From Mariluticola halotolerans (GTDB lineage: Bacteria > Pseudomonadota > Alphaproteobacteria > Rhizobiales > Devosiaceae), in the NCBI RefSeq assembly GCF_021611515.1, contig NZ_CP090960.1, positions 3,206,001 through 3,270,000 on the forward strand: a stretch of 64,000 nucleotides of DNA, written 5' to 3'. Every line of letters begins with the position of its first letter. The first letter of the stretch is position 1. The notes beneath the pieces are model-generated. The model searched no databases, was not told the origin of the DNA, and saw only the letters and a list, made by a program, of their open reading frames with translations. Of this stretch, positions 27,079-34,879 are shown piece after piece. The position numbers and the translations under genes are program-made.

Positions 27079-27734
27079 CTGTTCAACATCACCTCGATGA
27101 CGCGACGCTTTTGCGCTACGCGAGCGGTGACCTTGATGAGGCCTTTTCGATCGTCGTCGCCGCGCATATTGCGATGTGCGATACCTGCCGGGCTGCAGCC
27201 CATGCAGCGGAGGAAATCGGGGGCTACCTTTTGGCTGAAGCAGATGCTGCGCCGCTGGAAAGCAATGCGCTTGACCGCATGATGGGCCTGTTGGATGCGG
27301 AGGGGCCGGACATGATGCCGACCCGTCAGATCCGTGTGACGCCGAAGGGTGATGTGCCCTTGCCGCTGCAGCATTTTATCGGGCCGGAACTGGATGACAT
27401 TCGATGGCGAAAGCTGGTTCCCGGCGTGCGCAAGCATACCATAAAACTGGCAAGCGCCCCGCGTTCCTCCCTTTACATGCTTTATATCGGCGAGGGCATG
27501 GCAATGCCCGAGCATGGTCACGGGGGCACGGAAATGACGCTGGTTCTGTCCGGTGCCTATCGCGATGATCTGGGGCGGTTTGGTCCCGGTGATATCGCCG
27601 ATCTCGATGAGCATGTGGAACATCAGCCGCGCGTCGAACCGGGTGGTCCATGTATCTGCCTGGTCGCGACAGAAGCGCCGACCCGGTTCAAGGGTATTTT
27701 CAGTCGGTTGCTGCAACCCCTTGTTGGAATTTGA
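27075..27734 (+). CDS. chrR: Zinc anti-sigma factor ChrR with cupin domain
   Basis: ChrR holds RpoE inactive until singlet oxygen or organic peroxide triggers release. The 219 residues start with the zinc anti-sigma motif H-x3-C-x2-C (HIAMCDTC near residue 31). A C-terminal cupin domain follows, with metal ligands in MPEHGHGGTEMTLVLSG and DEHVEHQP. Both functional domains are intact. The ATG overlaps the rpoE stop, so the partners are made together. Confidence 0.92.
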   Translation: MTVQHHLDDATLLRYASGDLDEAFSIVVAAHIAMCDTCRAAAHAAEEIGGYLLAEADAAPLESNALDRMMGLLDAEGPDMMPTRQIRVTPKGDVPLPLQHFIGPELDDIRWRKLVPGVRKHTIKLASAPRSSLYMLYIGEGMAMPEHGHGGTEMTLVLSGAYRDDLGRFGPGDIADLDEHVEHQPRVEPGGPCICLVATEAPTRFKGIFSRLLQPLVGI

Positions 27735-27736
27735 TA

Positions 27737-28519
27737 ATGCCGGACACGCTGAATAAGAAATGGCAAAATGTCTGGATTACCGGTGGCAGCACCGGCATAG
27801 GCCGGGAACTGGTGTCTCTGATGGATGGCCATGTGGCACATATTGCAGTGTCGGCACGCTCAGCGGAAAAATTGTCGGAACTGGCTGACGCGGGAAAAAC
27901 AGTTGCCGCCTATCCGCTTGATGTGTCCGACAAGGCCGCGGTCAAGACTTGTGTCACTGATATCGAGGACGCTGCGGGACCGATTGATCTGGCGGTTCTG
28001 AATGCGGGCGCCTGGAAGCTGATGGATGTGGCCGAGATGGATCTGGCTGCGGTGCGCACCGGGATCGAGGTTAATTACATGGGGGTCATGTATGCGCTCG
28101 ACGCGCTGCTGCCCGGCATGCTGGCCAGGGGTAAAGGCCATATCGCCATTGTTGCATCGGTAGCCGGTTATCGTGGCTTGCCGCGATCGATCGCCTATGG
28201 GCCAACCAAGGCAGCGCTGATCAATCTGGCGGAGATTCTACGTACAGAACTCGGGCCGCGCGGCATTACCATCTCCGTGGTCAATCCGGGCTTTGTTGAT
28301 ACACCCATGACGCGGGATAATCCCTTTCCCATGCCCGGCATCATCCCGGCGCCGGTGGCGGCACGCGCCCTGCTGAAAGGCCTTGTGCGCGAGCGTTACG
28401 AGATTGTGTTCCCGCTCGGTTTTGTCTTGCTGATGAAATTTTTGCGGATTTTGCCCAACGCCGTTTATTTCTGGCTGGTGCGCACAATCATGATGCGGGG
28501 CCTTGACCGGGGCGCTTGA
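27737..28519 (+). CDS. Short-chain dehydrogenase of the RpoE-ChrR cluster
   Basis: This 260-residue SDR has the cofactor motif TGGSTGIGRE, the NAG motif (VLNAGAW) and the catalytic S...YxxxK (VASVAGYRG, YGPTKAAL). A hydrophobic C-terminal stretch (FPLGFVLLMKFLRILPNAVYFWLV) suggests membrane association. It starts two bases after chrR and shares its transcript. SDRs of this kind recur next to rpoE-chrR in other alphaproteobacteria. Substrate is unknown, perhaps a lipid. Its last 32 bases overlap the convergent DUF1365 gene. Confidence 0.82.
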   Translation: MPDTLNKKWQNVWITGGSTGIGRELVSLMDGHVAHIAVSARSAEKLSELADAGKTVAAYPLDVSDKAAVKTCVTDIEDAAGPIDLAVLNAGAWKLMDVAEMDLAAVRTGIEVNYMGVMYALDALLPGMLARGKGHIAIVASVAGYRGLPRSIAYGPTKAALINLAEILRTELGPRGITISVVNPGFVDTPMTRDNPFPMPGIIPAPVAARALLKGLVRERYEIVFPLGFVLLMKFLRILPNAVYFWLVRTIMMRGLDRGA

Positions 28520-29279
28520 TGTAGCTGACCGGTTTGGCCGGTGGCTTGGGGCGTGGCACCAGACGCATGCCCTTGAACCAGAGTTTTGCGGCCTCGATGT
28601 GAATGCCGGCATAGACCTTGAGGGTCATGAAGCCGGTGCGCGCCACAGCCCAGAGCAGCCCGGTATCGGTCAATTCTTCCCGTTTTCCATGAAAATGCGC
28701 CTTGAGCACCGGGCCGGATGTGTCTCTCAATGCAACACCGACAGTCAGATTGTCGCCAATCGGGGTGACGTGAAAACTATAGGTGCCGCTGACCGGGTTG
28801 AAGGGTGAGACGTAGAGCTCTTTGGCGCAGGTCTGCCAGATCAGGCCGTCTTCATTGGGGTCGGCAGGCAGGACATAGGTTTTGTTCTCGCCGAAGGTGT
28901 TGTGAACCTCATAAATCACCAGCCGGATAGTGTCGGTGGCATCGCGACCGAAATAGACCGTCAAGGGGTTAAAGGCATAGCCGAGTATGCGTGGATAGCA
29001 GAGCATGCTGAACTGCAGGTTTTGTCCTGCAACGCCGGCTTCGCGGGATATCCGGGCGAGATAATCCGGCAAGGGAGATCCGTCGCCGTAATCGGCGTCG
29101 TAAAAGCTGAATATATTGAAGCGGTTATGGGAGAACAGCTTCAGGCGCCTGGCCAGCCCGTCGAGATCGTTGCAGTCGAACAGCACGGAGAAAACCTTAT
29201 AGCTCAGCTTGTGGACCACGGGGCGCTTGCGCGCGTGGCCTACAGTCCCGAAATATAAGGCTTCCCGGACTGGTTTCAT
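28488..29279 (-). CDS. DUF1365 protein, RpoE-ChrR cluster
   Basis: This 263-residue DUF1365 protein begins MKPVREALYFGTVGHARKRP. Its start at 29279 overlaps the stop of the FAD protein as ATGA; the longer upstream frame is ignored for that reason. Family members sit beside COG2907 flavoproteins and cyclopropane-fatty-acid synthase-like methyltransferases and are linked to modified (furan-type) fatty acids and photo-oxidative stress. Biochemical role is not settled. It is cotranscribed with the flavoprotein from an RpoE promoter. Confidence 0.83.
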   Translation of the reverse strand: MKPVREALYFGTVGHARKRPVVHKLSYKVFSVLFDCNDLDGLARRLKLFSHNRFNIFSFYDADYGDGSPLPDYLARISREAGVAGQNLQFSMLCYPRILGYAFNPLTVYFGRDATDTIRLVIYEVHNTFGENKTYVLPADPNEDGLIWQTCAKELYVSPFNPVSGTYSFHVTPIGDNLTVGVALRDTSGPVLKAHFHGKREELTDTGLLWAVARTGFMTLKVYAGIHIEAAKLWFKGMRLVPRPKPPAKPVSYIKRPGQGPAS

Positions 29280-30607
29280 TCTGCGGCTGCGATGTCGAGC
29301 TGGGCAGGCGCTGCGGCAATCCGGCTTGATGGATTGTCCAGCTGCCATGGGCGGCTGACGCCGCCGAGGCTTTCGGCGACCGCCAGCCCGCTTTGAATGC
29401 CATCTTCGTGGAAACCATAGCCGAAATAGGCACCACAGAACCAGGTGCGGCGTGTGCCCTGAATGGCCCAAAGATGCTTTTGCGCCTCTTTGGTGTTACC
29501 GTCGAATACGGGGTGCTCGTAGTCAAAGCTGGCTTCGACGGCTTTGGGGTGAATTTCATCGAACGGGTTGAGGGTGACAAACAGATTGGTGTCGGTTTGC
29601 AGGTTCTGCAATTCGTTCATCCAGTAGGTCACGCAGAGCGCATTTTCATCGCCAGTATTGTTTTTCAGATAGTTCCAGCTTGACCAGAGCCGTTTGCGTT
29701 TTGGCATCCAGCGCGGGTCGCGGTGCAGGACGGCGCGGTTGGTCTGGTAGGTGAACTGCTCGAGCAGGTTTGTTTCGGTATCATCGGGGGAATCCAGCAG
29801 GGCCAGCGCCTCATTGGCATGGGTTGCAATCACGACATGGTCGAAGGGGCGCATGGTGCCGCGCGCGTCGTTGATGTGCACGTAATTGGGGTGGCGGACT
29901 ACGCCAAGGGCTTGATTGTTCTTGATGATTTCAAAGCCACCATCGGCGATCATCCGGTTGACATATTCACGGCTGCCGCCGGTGACGGAGCGCCAAAGGG
30001 GGCGGTCGCGAAACTTTAACAGGCCATGATTGGCGTAGAATTCCACAAAAGACCGGGCCGGGAAATCCATCATCTCGCGCATGGAGGTCGACCAGATGGC
30101 CGCGCCCATGGGCACGATATGATCATCGATAAAGGTTGTGGAATAGCGCTCGTGGGCCAGAAAATCGCCAAGAGAGATGGCGGCGGGGTGGTTGTCCACC
30201 TCTGTCTGGGCGGAGCGGAAAAAGCGGTTCAGATCGGCGAGCAATTGCCAGTGGCGCGGGCTGAACATGTTGCGGCGCTGACCGAAAAAGCCGTTGGCGC
30301 CATTGCCTGAATATTCGTAAGTGCCATTGTCCAATGACAGGGCAAAGCTCATTTCGGTCGCATGACTTCTAACACCCAGATGGGCGTAAAGTGCTTTCAG
30401 GTTTGGATAATTCAGCTCATTGTAGACGATAAAGCCTGTGTCGACAGGGATCGTGCCGTCGGGGGTTTCAACGTCAACCGTATTGGCGTGACCGCCAATG
30501 TGATTGCCGGACTCGTACAGGGTAACCTGATGTTTTTGCGATAAAAGCCAGGCTGCAGACAGGCCGGAAATGCCTGATCCGATGACCGCAATTTTTAGTC
30601 TGTCCAT
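29276..30607 (-). CDS. FAD-dependent NAD(P)-binding amine oxidase-like protein (COG2907)
   Basis: The 443-residue flavoprotein opens with the dinucleotide motif IAVIGSGISGLSAAWLL followed by VTLYESGNHIGGHANTV. Its C-terminus has the second FAD contact (WFCGAYFGYGFHEDGIQSG). COG2907 members occur with DUF1365 and RpoE-ChrR and are thought to oxidise or desaturate membrane lipids. It is the first gene of a minus-strand pair driven by a TGATCC-N16-CGTAA promoter 30 bp upstream. Confidence 0.87.
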   Translation of the reverse strand: MDRLKIAVIGSGISGLSAAWLLSQKHQVTLYESGNHIGGHANTVDVETPDGTIPVDTGFIVYNELNYPNLKALYAHLGVRSHATEMSFALSLDNGTYEYSGNGANGFFGQRRNMFSPRHWQLLADLNRFFRSAQTEVDNHPAAISLGDFLAHERYSTTFIDDHIVPMGAAIWSTSMREMMDFPARSFVEFYANHGLLKFRDRPLWRSVTGGSREYVNRMIADGGFEIIKNNQALGVVRHPNYVHINDARGTMRPFDHVVIATHANEALALLDSPDDTETNLLEQFTYQTNRAVLHRDPRWMPKRKRLWSSWNYLKNNTGDENALCVTYWMNELQNLQTDTNLFVTLNPFDEIHPKAVEASFDYEHPVFDGNTKEAQKHLWAIQGTRRTWFCGAYFGYGFHEDGIQSGLAVAESLGGVSRPWQLDNPSSRIAAAPAQLDIAAAE

Positions 30608-30636
30608 AGTCTATCCCGTTCTTGCTGTTGCAGTGG

Positions 30637-30663
30637 TTACGGGGCAGGGACGGCACCGGATCA
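30637..30663 (-). promoter_or_regulatory. RpoE (ECF11) promoter of the flavoprotein-DUF1365 operon
   Basis: Read on the minus strand: TGATCC (30663-30658), 16 bp, CGTAA (30641-30637). Spacing and hexamer are identical to the rpoE promoter. It lies 30 bp before the flavoprotein start. Confidence 0.85.
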
Positions 30664-30687
30664 GTTATAGCGCCAAGTATTTCTGGG

Positions 30688-30714
30688 TGATCCGGTTGGG
30701 GGACTATAGCGTAA
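30688..30714 (+). promoter_or_regulatory. RpoE (ECF11) promoter of the DUF2177 operon
   Basis: TGATCC (30688-30693), 16 bp, CGTAA (30710-30714). It stands back to back with the minus-strand RpoE promoter only 24 bp away and 28 bp before the DUF2177 start. Confidence 0.85.
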
Positions 30715-30742
30715 ACTCAAGGAACCGGAGGATAATTCGCTC

Positions 30743-31150
30743 ATGACCCGCTATCTGATCGCCTATGGCATTACCGCTGTTGTGTTTTTCGTTATCGATT
30801 TTTTCTGGATCACGCGGTTTGCGCGGCAATTCTATGTGGACCAGATGGGGGATTTGCTGGCGGCAAAGCCGAATATCGGCGCGGCGGCGGCGTTTTATCT
30901 CGTCTATCTGGTGGGGGTTGTGGTGTTTGCCGTCGCCCCGGCGCTGAAGGCAGGGTCGATTACTACCGCGTTGATTTACGGCGGTTTATTCGGCTTTATC
31001 GCCTATGCGACCTATGACATGACCAACTATGCGACCCTGAAAAACTGGCCCTTGCCGGTGACAATTGTTGATCTGGTCTGGGGCACTTGTTTGACGGCTG
31101 TTTGTGCGGCGGCGGGCTATTGGGGTACGCAGATGCTGGTGCGGGGCTAG
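30743..31150 (+). CDS. DUF2177 membrane protein
   Basis: This 135-residue protein has four hydrophobic helices and the family sequences [16 protein letters not shown] and [19 protein letters not shown]2177 proteins are small inner-membrane proteins often found in RpoE-ChrR regulons; their biochemical role is unknown. It has its own RpoE promoter and is followed one base later by a second gene. Confidence 0.85.
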   Translation: MTRYLIAYGITAVVFFVIDFFWITRFARQFYVDQMGDLLAAKPNIGAAAAFYLVYLVGVVVFAVAPALKAGSITTALIYGGLFGFIAYATYDMTNYATLKNWPLPVTIVDLVWGTCLTAVCAAAGYWGTQMLVRG

Positions 31151-31151
31151 G

Positions 31152-31658
31152 ATGGCGGTTGGGGATGTGATCACCGTCAATGACCGGATGCAGAGCGGGT
31201 ATGAATATACGCTCGAAGCTCCGGTCGGTGAGGAATTTGCTGAGGGATTTCAACCGTTTCTGACGCCCAAGCAGATGCTGGAGATGGGCGTGTTCGAGGG
31301 CAAATATTGCAATGATTGCCAGGACGAATTTCCCCAAGACTGGTTTGAGAACGCCAAAATCAGCGAAAAACCAGACCCGGAATTGAACTATTTCGGGATC
31401 AAAAGCCGCCAGAATCTGGGGGTTTGGCGGGAGAAGGGGTGGATTTATCCGCCCGATCCGCGCGGTTGGTTTCAATGGTATTGCCGCTATTACCTCGGGC
31501 GGCGGATTGCGCGGGTTGATGCGGTGCAAATCAAGCGCTGGCGGGCGTTTGCGCGGCATGCGGGGCAGATCAAGGCCAATTGTGCGCCCGGCGATGTGTT
31601 CTGCCGGCCCCGGCAGCGGCAGGCGCTGCTGCAATGGGCGTATGACCCCCTAATCTAA
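31152..31658 (+). CDS. Conserved protein of unknown function downstream of DUF2177
   Basis: I do not recognise a characterised function. The 168-residue soluble protein starts at 31152, one base after the DUF2177 stop. It contains a C-x2-C pair ([11 protein letters not shown], near residues 56-59) that could bind metal or form a disulfide, and many aromatic residues ([14 protein letters not shown]). It has no signal peptide or membrane helix. Its operon position puts it under RpoE control, so a role in oxidative stress is a reasonable guess. Confidence 0.7.
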   Translation: MAVGDVITVNDRMQSGYEYTLEAPVGEEFAEGFQPFLTPKQMLEMGVFEGKYCNDCQDEFPQDWFENAKISEKPDPELNYFGIKSRQNLGVWREKGWIYPPDPRGWFQWYCRYYLGRRIARVDAVQIKRWRAFARHAGQIKANCAPGDVFCRPRQRQALLQWAYDPLI

Positions 31659-31667
31659 GGGAAATGT

Positions 31668-31686
31668 AAGCCTTTTATTCAGGCTT
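31668..31686 (+). terminator. Weak hairpin after the RpoE-controlled pair
   Basis: AAGCCT (31668-31673) and AGGCTT (31681-31686) flank a 7-base loop and are followed by a short pyrimidine run. It lies in the 42-bp gap between convergent genes and could end either transcript. Confidence 0.4.
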
Positions 31687-31700
31687 TCTCAGCCCGGCTT

Positions 31701-33998
31701 TCAAGCTTCATTCAGGAGTGAATCGAGACGGCGTCTGTCTTCGTGCATTTGCAGGAAAACCCTGTAGTCGGTGTCATAGATATGCGTCGCCTCCGGGTTG
31801 GGTTGCCGGGTCCGGCCCGTATCGCTCATTTTGGTACAGGCGGTGGCGAGGTCGGGATAAAGGCCGGCGGCGGCGGCTGCGGTCATGACGGTGCCGCGAA
31901 TGACCGCATCATAGCTTTGCTGGGTGACGACGGCGCAGCCGGTGGCATCGGCATAGAGTTCCATCAGCAAGGGGTTATGAGTATGGCCGCCGGCGATGTG
32001 CAGGGTTTCGATGCCATAACCATTGGTCTTGAGGGTCTCAAGGATATGGCGAAGCCCTAAGGCAATGCCGACAGCGGTGCGCCAGTAGAGGCGGCAAAGA
32101 CTGTCGAAGGAATGATCAAGGGTCAGCCCGCTGATGACGCCAACTGCATCGGGTTCGGCCAAGGGTGAGCGGTTGCCGTGAAAATCGGGCAGGACATGCA
32201 GGCGGGCGGCGAAATCCGCACCCTGCTGGCTACGCAGTTCAGCGACACGGGTGCTGATGCGCTGATGCATGGCGCGGGTGGGCGTGCCCCCTGCGGCATG
32301 CCAGCGGATGATATGATCGAGCAGGGCACCAGTGGCTGACTGGCCGCCTTCGCTGAGCCATGTACCGGGCAGGACCGCGCCGAAATAGGGGCCCCAGATA
32401 CCCCGGATCGGCTCGGGATTTTCAGAAAGGGCGATGACGCAACTCGATGTGCCCGCGATCAGGCCGAGATGGCGGTGCAGGTCTTGAGGCTGCTGGGCGA
32501 AAGCGCCGAGAATGCCCAAGGCGCCGGCATGGGCATCGACCATGCCGGTGGCGACGGCGCAATCGGTGGTCAGCCCCAATGCGCTGGCGGCTTCTGGCGT
32601 CAATTTGCCGATGGCCGCGCCGGGCAGGCTTGCGGTTTCGGGCAGGCGGGCGCGGCTAACGATATCGTTTATGCCGACCGCTTCAAAGAAATCGCGATGC
32701 CAATGGGTGTCGGCATGGGCGGTGAAGGTCCATTTGGCGGTGAGGGTGGACTGTGATCGGTCGAGCTTGCCGCTGGCTTTCCATGTGAGGAAATCGGCCA
32801 GATCGAACAGGTAGCCGATATTGTCCCAGGTCTCGGGCATGTGCCGCTTCAGCCACATCAGTTTGGGCACTTCCATTTCCGGGCTGATGACACTGCCGGA
32901 GAACTGGACGACGTAATGGCCGGTTTCGGTGCATTCGCGGGCTTCGGCGAGGGCGCGGTGATCGAACCAGGCGATGGTATCGCGGCTGGCGGTACCGCCG
33001 GGGGTGACTTGCAGGCCTTTGCCGTTTTTGTCGAGAACCACGAGCGAGCAGGTGGCGTCAAAGCCAATGCCGGCGACGGCACTGCCCTCAACCCCGGCAA
33101 TGGCCAAGGCCTCGCGCACGGCGGCGCAACACTGGGCCCAGATCTGGTCGGAGGCGTAATCCCCGAAATGATCGCCATCGCGATGGACGTCTATCGGCTT
33201 TGTACTATGGGCGAGAAGCGTTGCGTTTGCGGTGACCAGACCGGCGCGGACGCTGGCGGTGCCGACATCGACGGCGAGCAGCAGGGGCCCGAGATCGTCA
33301 ATCCTTGATTTGGCAAGCAGGGCTGCAACTTCGCGCATGTCGTCAAGGATATGATCGGGGGCGAGGTCAGCAATGGTCTGTTCAAGACCTGCGAGGGCAA
33401 TATGGGTGCCGCCGGTAAAGGCGATGACCTTCATGCCCGCGGCTTTGGCCGCGGCGATCCCTGAGGGGCTATCCTCGATGACAAGGCAATGTTCGGGGGC
33501 GATGCCGTTCTGTTTGGCGGCGTGCAGAAACAGGTCGGGCGCGGGCTTGCCATTCCTGACTTCGGTGGCGGAGAAAATGCGCCCGTCGAAATGGGGCAAA
33601 AGACCGGTAACCGCAAGACTTAAACGGATGCGCTCATGCTGGCTGGAAGAGGCGACGCAGACAATGACCGAGGGGGGCAGGGCGGCCAGGGTTTCAGCGA
33701 TATGGTCGATGGGTTGCAAATGCTTGCGGAACAGGGAGAACAGGTTGTCGCGCATGGATTGCAGCGCCCGGTCATCCAGTTCCAGATTATAGTCATCGCG
33801 CAGGATGTTGCGCGTGGTCGCCAGACTGCGCCCGAGGAAAAGCTGATAGGCTTCATTTTCGGGGATGGTCAGGCCCTGCTCGGCCAGCGTTTGCAGCAGA
33901 ACCTGCATGGAGAGCGGTTCACTGTTCACCAGCACCCCGTCACAGTCGAATATGACCATGCGGATACCTGATAGCGATGTGGTCAAGCGTCCCCCCAT
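31701..33998 (-). CDS. Fused HAD-IA hydrolase and FGGY-family carbohydrate kinase
   Basis: This 765-residue protein joins two enzymes. Residues about 12-215 form a HAD-IA phosphatase (MVIFDCDGVLVNSEP, CVASSSQ, GKPAPD, VIEDSPSG). Residues about 238-765 form an FGGY kinase of the ribulokinase class (LLAVDVGTASVRAGLV, GFDATCSLVVLD, MVDAHAGALG, IAGGHTHNPLL). It lies in the mannitol/sorbitol operon, so it probably phosphorylates a ketose or polyol, with the HAD part removing phosphate from a related sugar phosphate. The ATG at 33998 lacks a clear ribosome site; a TTG four codons later has GGGGGGA in front and is a serious alternative. Confidence 0.85.
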   Translation of the reverse strand: MGGRLTTSLSGIRMVIFDCDGVLVNSEPLSMQVLLQTLAEQGLTIPENEAYQLFLGRSLATTRNILRDDYNLELDDRALQSMRDNLFSLFRKHLQPIDHIAETLAALPPSVIVCVASSSQHERIRLSLAVTGLLPHFDGRIFSATEVRNGKPAPDLFLHAAKQNGIAPEHCLVIEDSPSGIAAAKAAGMKVIAFTGGTHIALAGLEQTIADLAPDHILDDMREVAALLAKSRIDDLGPLLLAVDVGTASVRAGLVTANATLLAHSTKPIDVHRDGDHFGDYASDQIWAQCCAAVREALAIAGVEGSAVAGIGFDATCSLVVLDKNGKGLQVTPGGTASRDTIAWFDHRALAEARECTETGHYVVQFSGSVISPEMEVPKLMWLKRHMPETWDNIGYLFDLADFLTWKASGKLDRSQSTLTAKWTFTAHADTHWHRDFFEAVGINDIVSRARLPETASLPGAAIGKLTPEAASALGLTTDCAVATGMVDAHAGALGILGAFAQQPQDLHRHLGLIAGTSSCVIALSENPEPIRGIWGPYFGAVLPGTWLSEGGQSATGALLDHIIRWHAAGGTPTRAMHQRISTRVAELRSQQGADFAARLHVLPDFHGNRSPLAEPDAVGVISGLTLDHSFDSLCRLYWRTAVGIALGLRHILETLKTNGYGIETLHIAGGHTHNPLLMELYADATGCAVVTQQSYDAVIRGTVMTAAAAAGLYPDLATACTKMSDTGRTRQPNPEATHIYDTDYRVFLQMHEDRRRLDSLLNEA

Positions 33999-34026
33999 AT
34001 AATTGTGCTTCTATGACCCAAGTGAA

Positions 34027-34692
34027 TCAAACCCAAGAAGCTGGTTTGGAAATGATGGTACCCTGCGAAGACGTGATGGTGTCAGGGAATTGGGCATGCG
34101 CAAGATGTCCCGGGCGGATGCGTAGATAAAAAGACGCTACATTCATCAGGCTTTGGGTCGGATATTTAACAGGTACGAGCAAGCCAACCCTTTTTCCTGC
34201 TTCTGCAATAGCAATTCTCATTGGTTCGACCAAATCCGAGTCATTGGTGATTACCACTGCAACATCGAAGGCGTCGGTAAAGGCATCGCGAACGAGATGT
34301 GCGCCCAAGTTCACATCGCTGCCCTTTTCTTCACTTTTAATGACTTTGACAACATTGGGTTCGGGTTGGTTCCATATGTAACCGGCCGGTCTTGCTTGCG
34401 GTGGTTGCGCCAAGGGCATCCATGGTTCGGAAGTCATGAAGCTTCCTTCGTGAATGCTGATTTCTGGAACCGTTTCCAGAGCTTTTAGATATGTGGCCTG
34501 CCGCGCTGGTGCCAAGGGATCATGAGCGCGCGCCGAGACCCTGGCAATGTAGTAATTGACGTGAATTATATTATGGGATGGCTGCAATATTCGGGTGGCC
34601 AGTGCCAAGGGGTTTAGCCACTTCTTTGAAGGCCGTTCCTTCAGCATGCGGTAGTAAAGATTAAACCCGTCAATATAGACGATTGTGCGCAT
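34027..34692 (-). CDS. NYN-domain (PIN-like, LabA/DUF88) putative ribonuclease
   Basis: This 221-residue protein has the NYN fold signature. Acidic residues expected to bind the catalytic metal are D8 (VYIDGFNLYY), D126 (KGSDVNLGAHLV) and D151/D153 (ITNDSD). NYN proteins are RNases or RNA-processing factors, some linked to defence or RNA turnover. It interrupts the polyol operon but has its own consensus promoter and a folded leader (34714-34770). Its sequence is visibly richer in A/T than neighbours, which suggests a later insertion. A GGGGAG site precedes the ATG. The RNA target is unknown. Confidence 0.83.
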   Translation of the reverse strand: MRTIVYIDGFNLYYRMLKERPSKKWLNPLALATRILQPSHNIIHVNYYIARVSARAHDPLAPARQATYLKALETVPEISIHEGSFMTSEPWMPLAQPPQARPAGYIWNQPEPNVVKVIKSEEKGSDVNLGAHLVRDAFTDAFDVAVVITNDSDLVEPMRIAIAEAGKRVGLLVPVKYPTQSLMNVASFYLRIRPGHLAHAQFPDTITSSQGTIISKPASWV

Positions 34693-34713
34693 TCAACGCT
34701 TCTCCCCTCAAAG

Positions 34714-34770
34714 CAAAGGCCGCCGAAAGGTTTCCCTCTCGCGGCCTTTGAGCCCATAGCAAGCTATGGG
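34714..34770 (-). ncRNA. Structured 5' leader of the NYN gene (two hairpins, GAAA tetraloop)
   Basis: In the direction of transcription the first hairpin is CCCATAGC-TT-GCTATGGG (34770-34753). The second spans 34750-34714: CAAAGGCCGC continues into GAGAGG, a GAAA loop, then CCTTTC and GGCGGCCTTTG. This gives a 16-bp stem with one bulged G and one G-U pair, closed by a GNRA tetraloop. It ends about 21 bases before the start codon and has no T-run. It may be a binding or cleavage site for the encoded nuclease. Confidence 0.65.
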
Positions 34771-34784
34771 TGGGTGATGAAGTA

Positions 34785-34813
34785 TAAATAGGCATCAAAT
34801 CGTCTACCGTCAA
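34785..34813 (-). promoter_or_regulatory. Sigma-70 promoter of the NYN gene
   Basis: On the minus strand TTGACG (34813-34808) and TATTTA (34790-34785) are 17 bp apart. Transcription would begin near 34778, just before the first leader hairpin. The NYN gene is therefore a self-contained unit inside the polyol operon. Confidence 0.6.
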
Positions 34814-34879
34814 TTGCCGGTGTTCATCTTTGCTGCAACCGCTTAACGGGCAGGCCGCCCCTTCACCGCTTATTTCGCC

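Noticed and set aside
34693-34879. Insertion-sequence end or attachment site around the NYN gene
   Set aside because: The inverted repeats are hairpins within one transcript. I found no matching copy at the other end of the gene and no target-site duplication.
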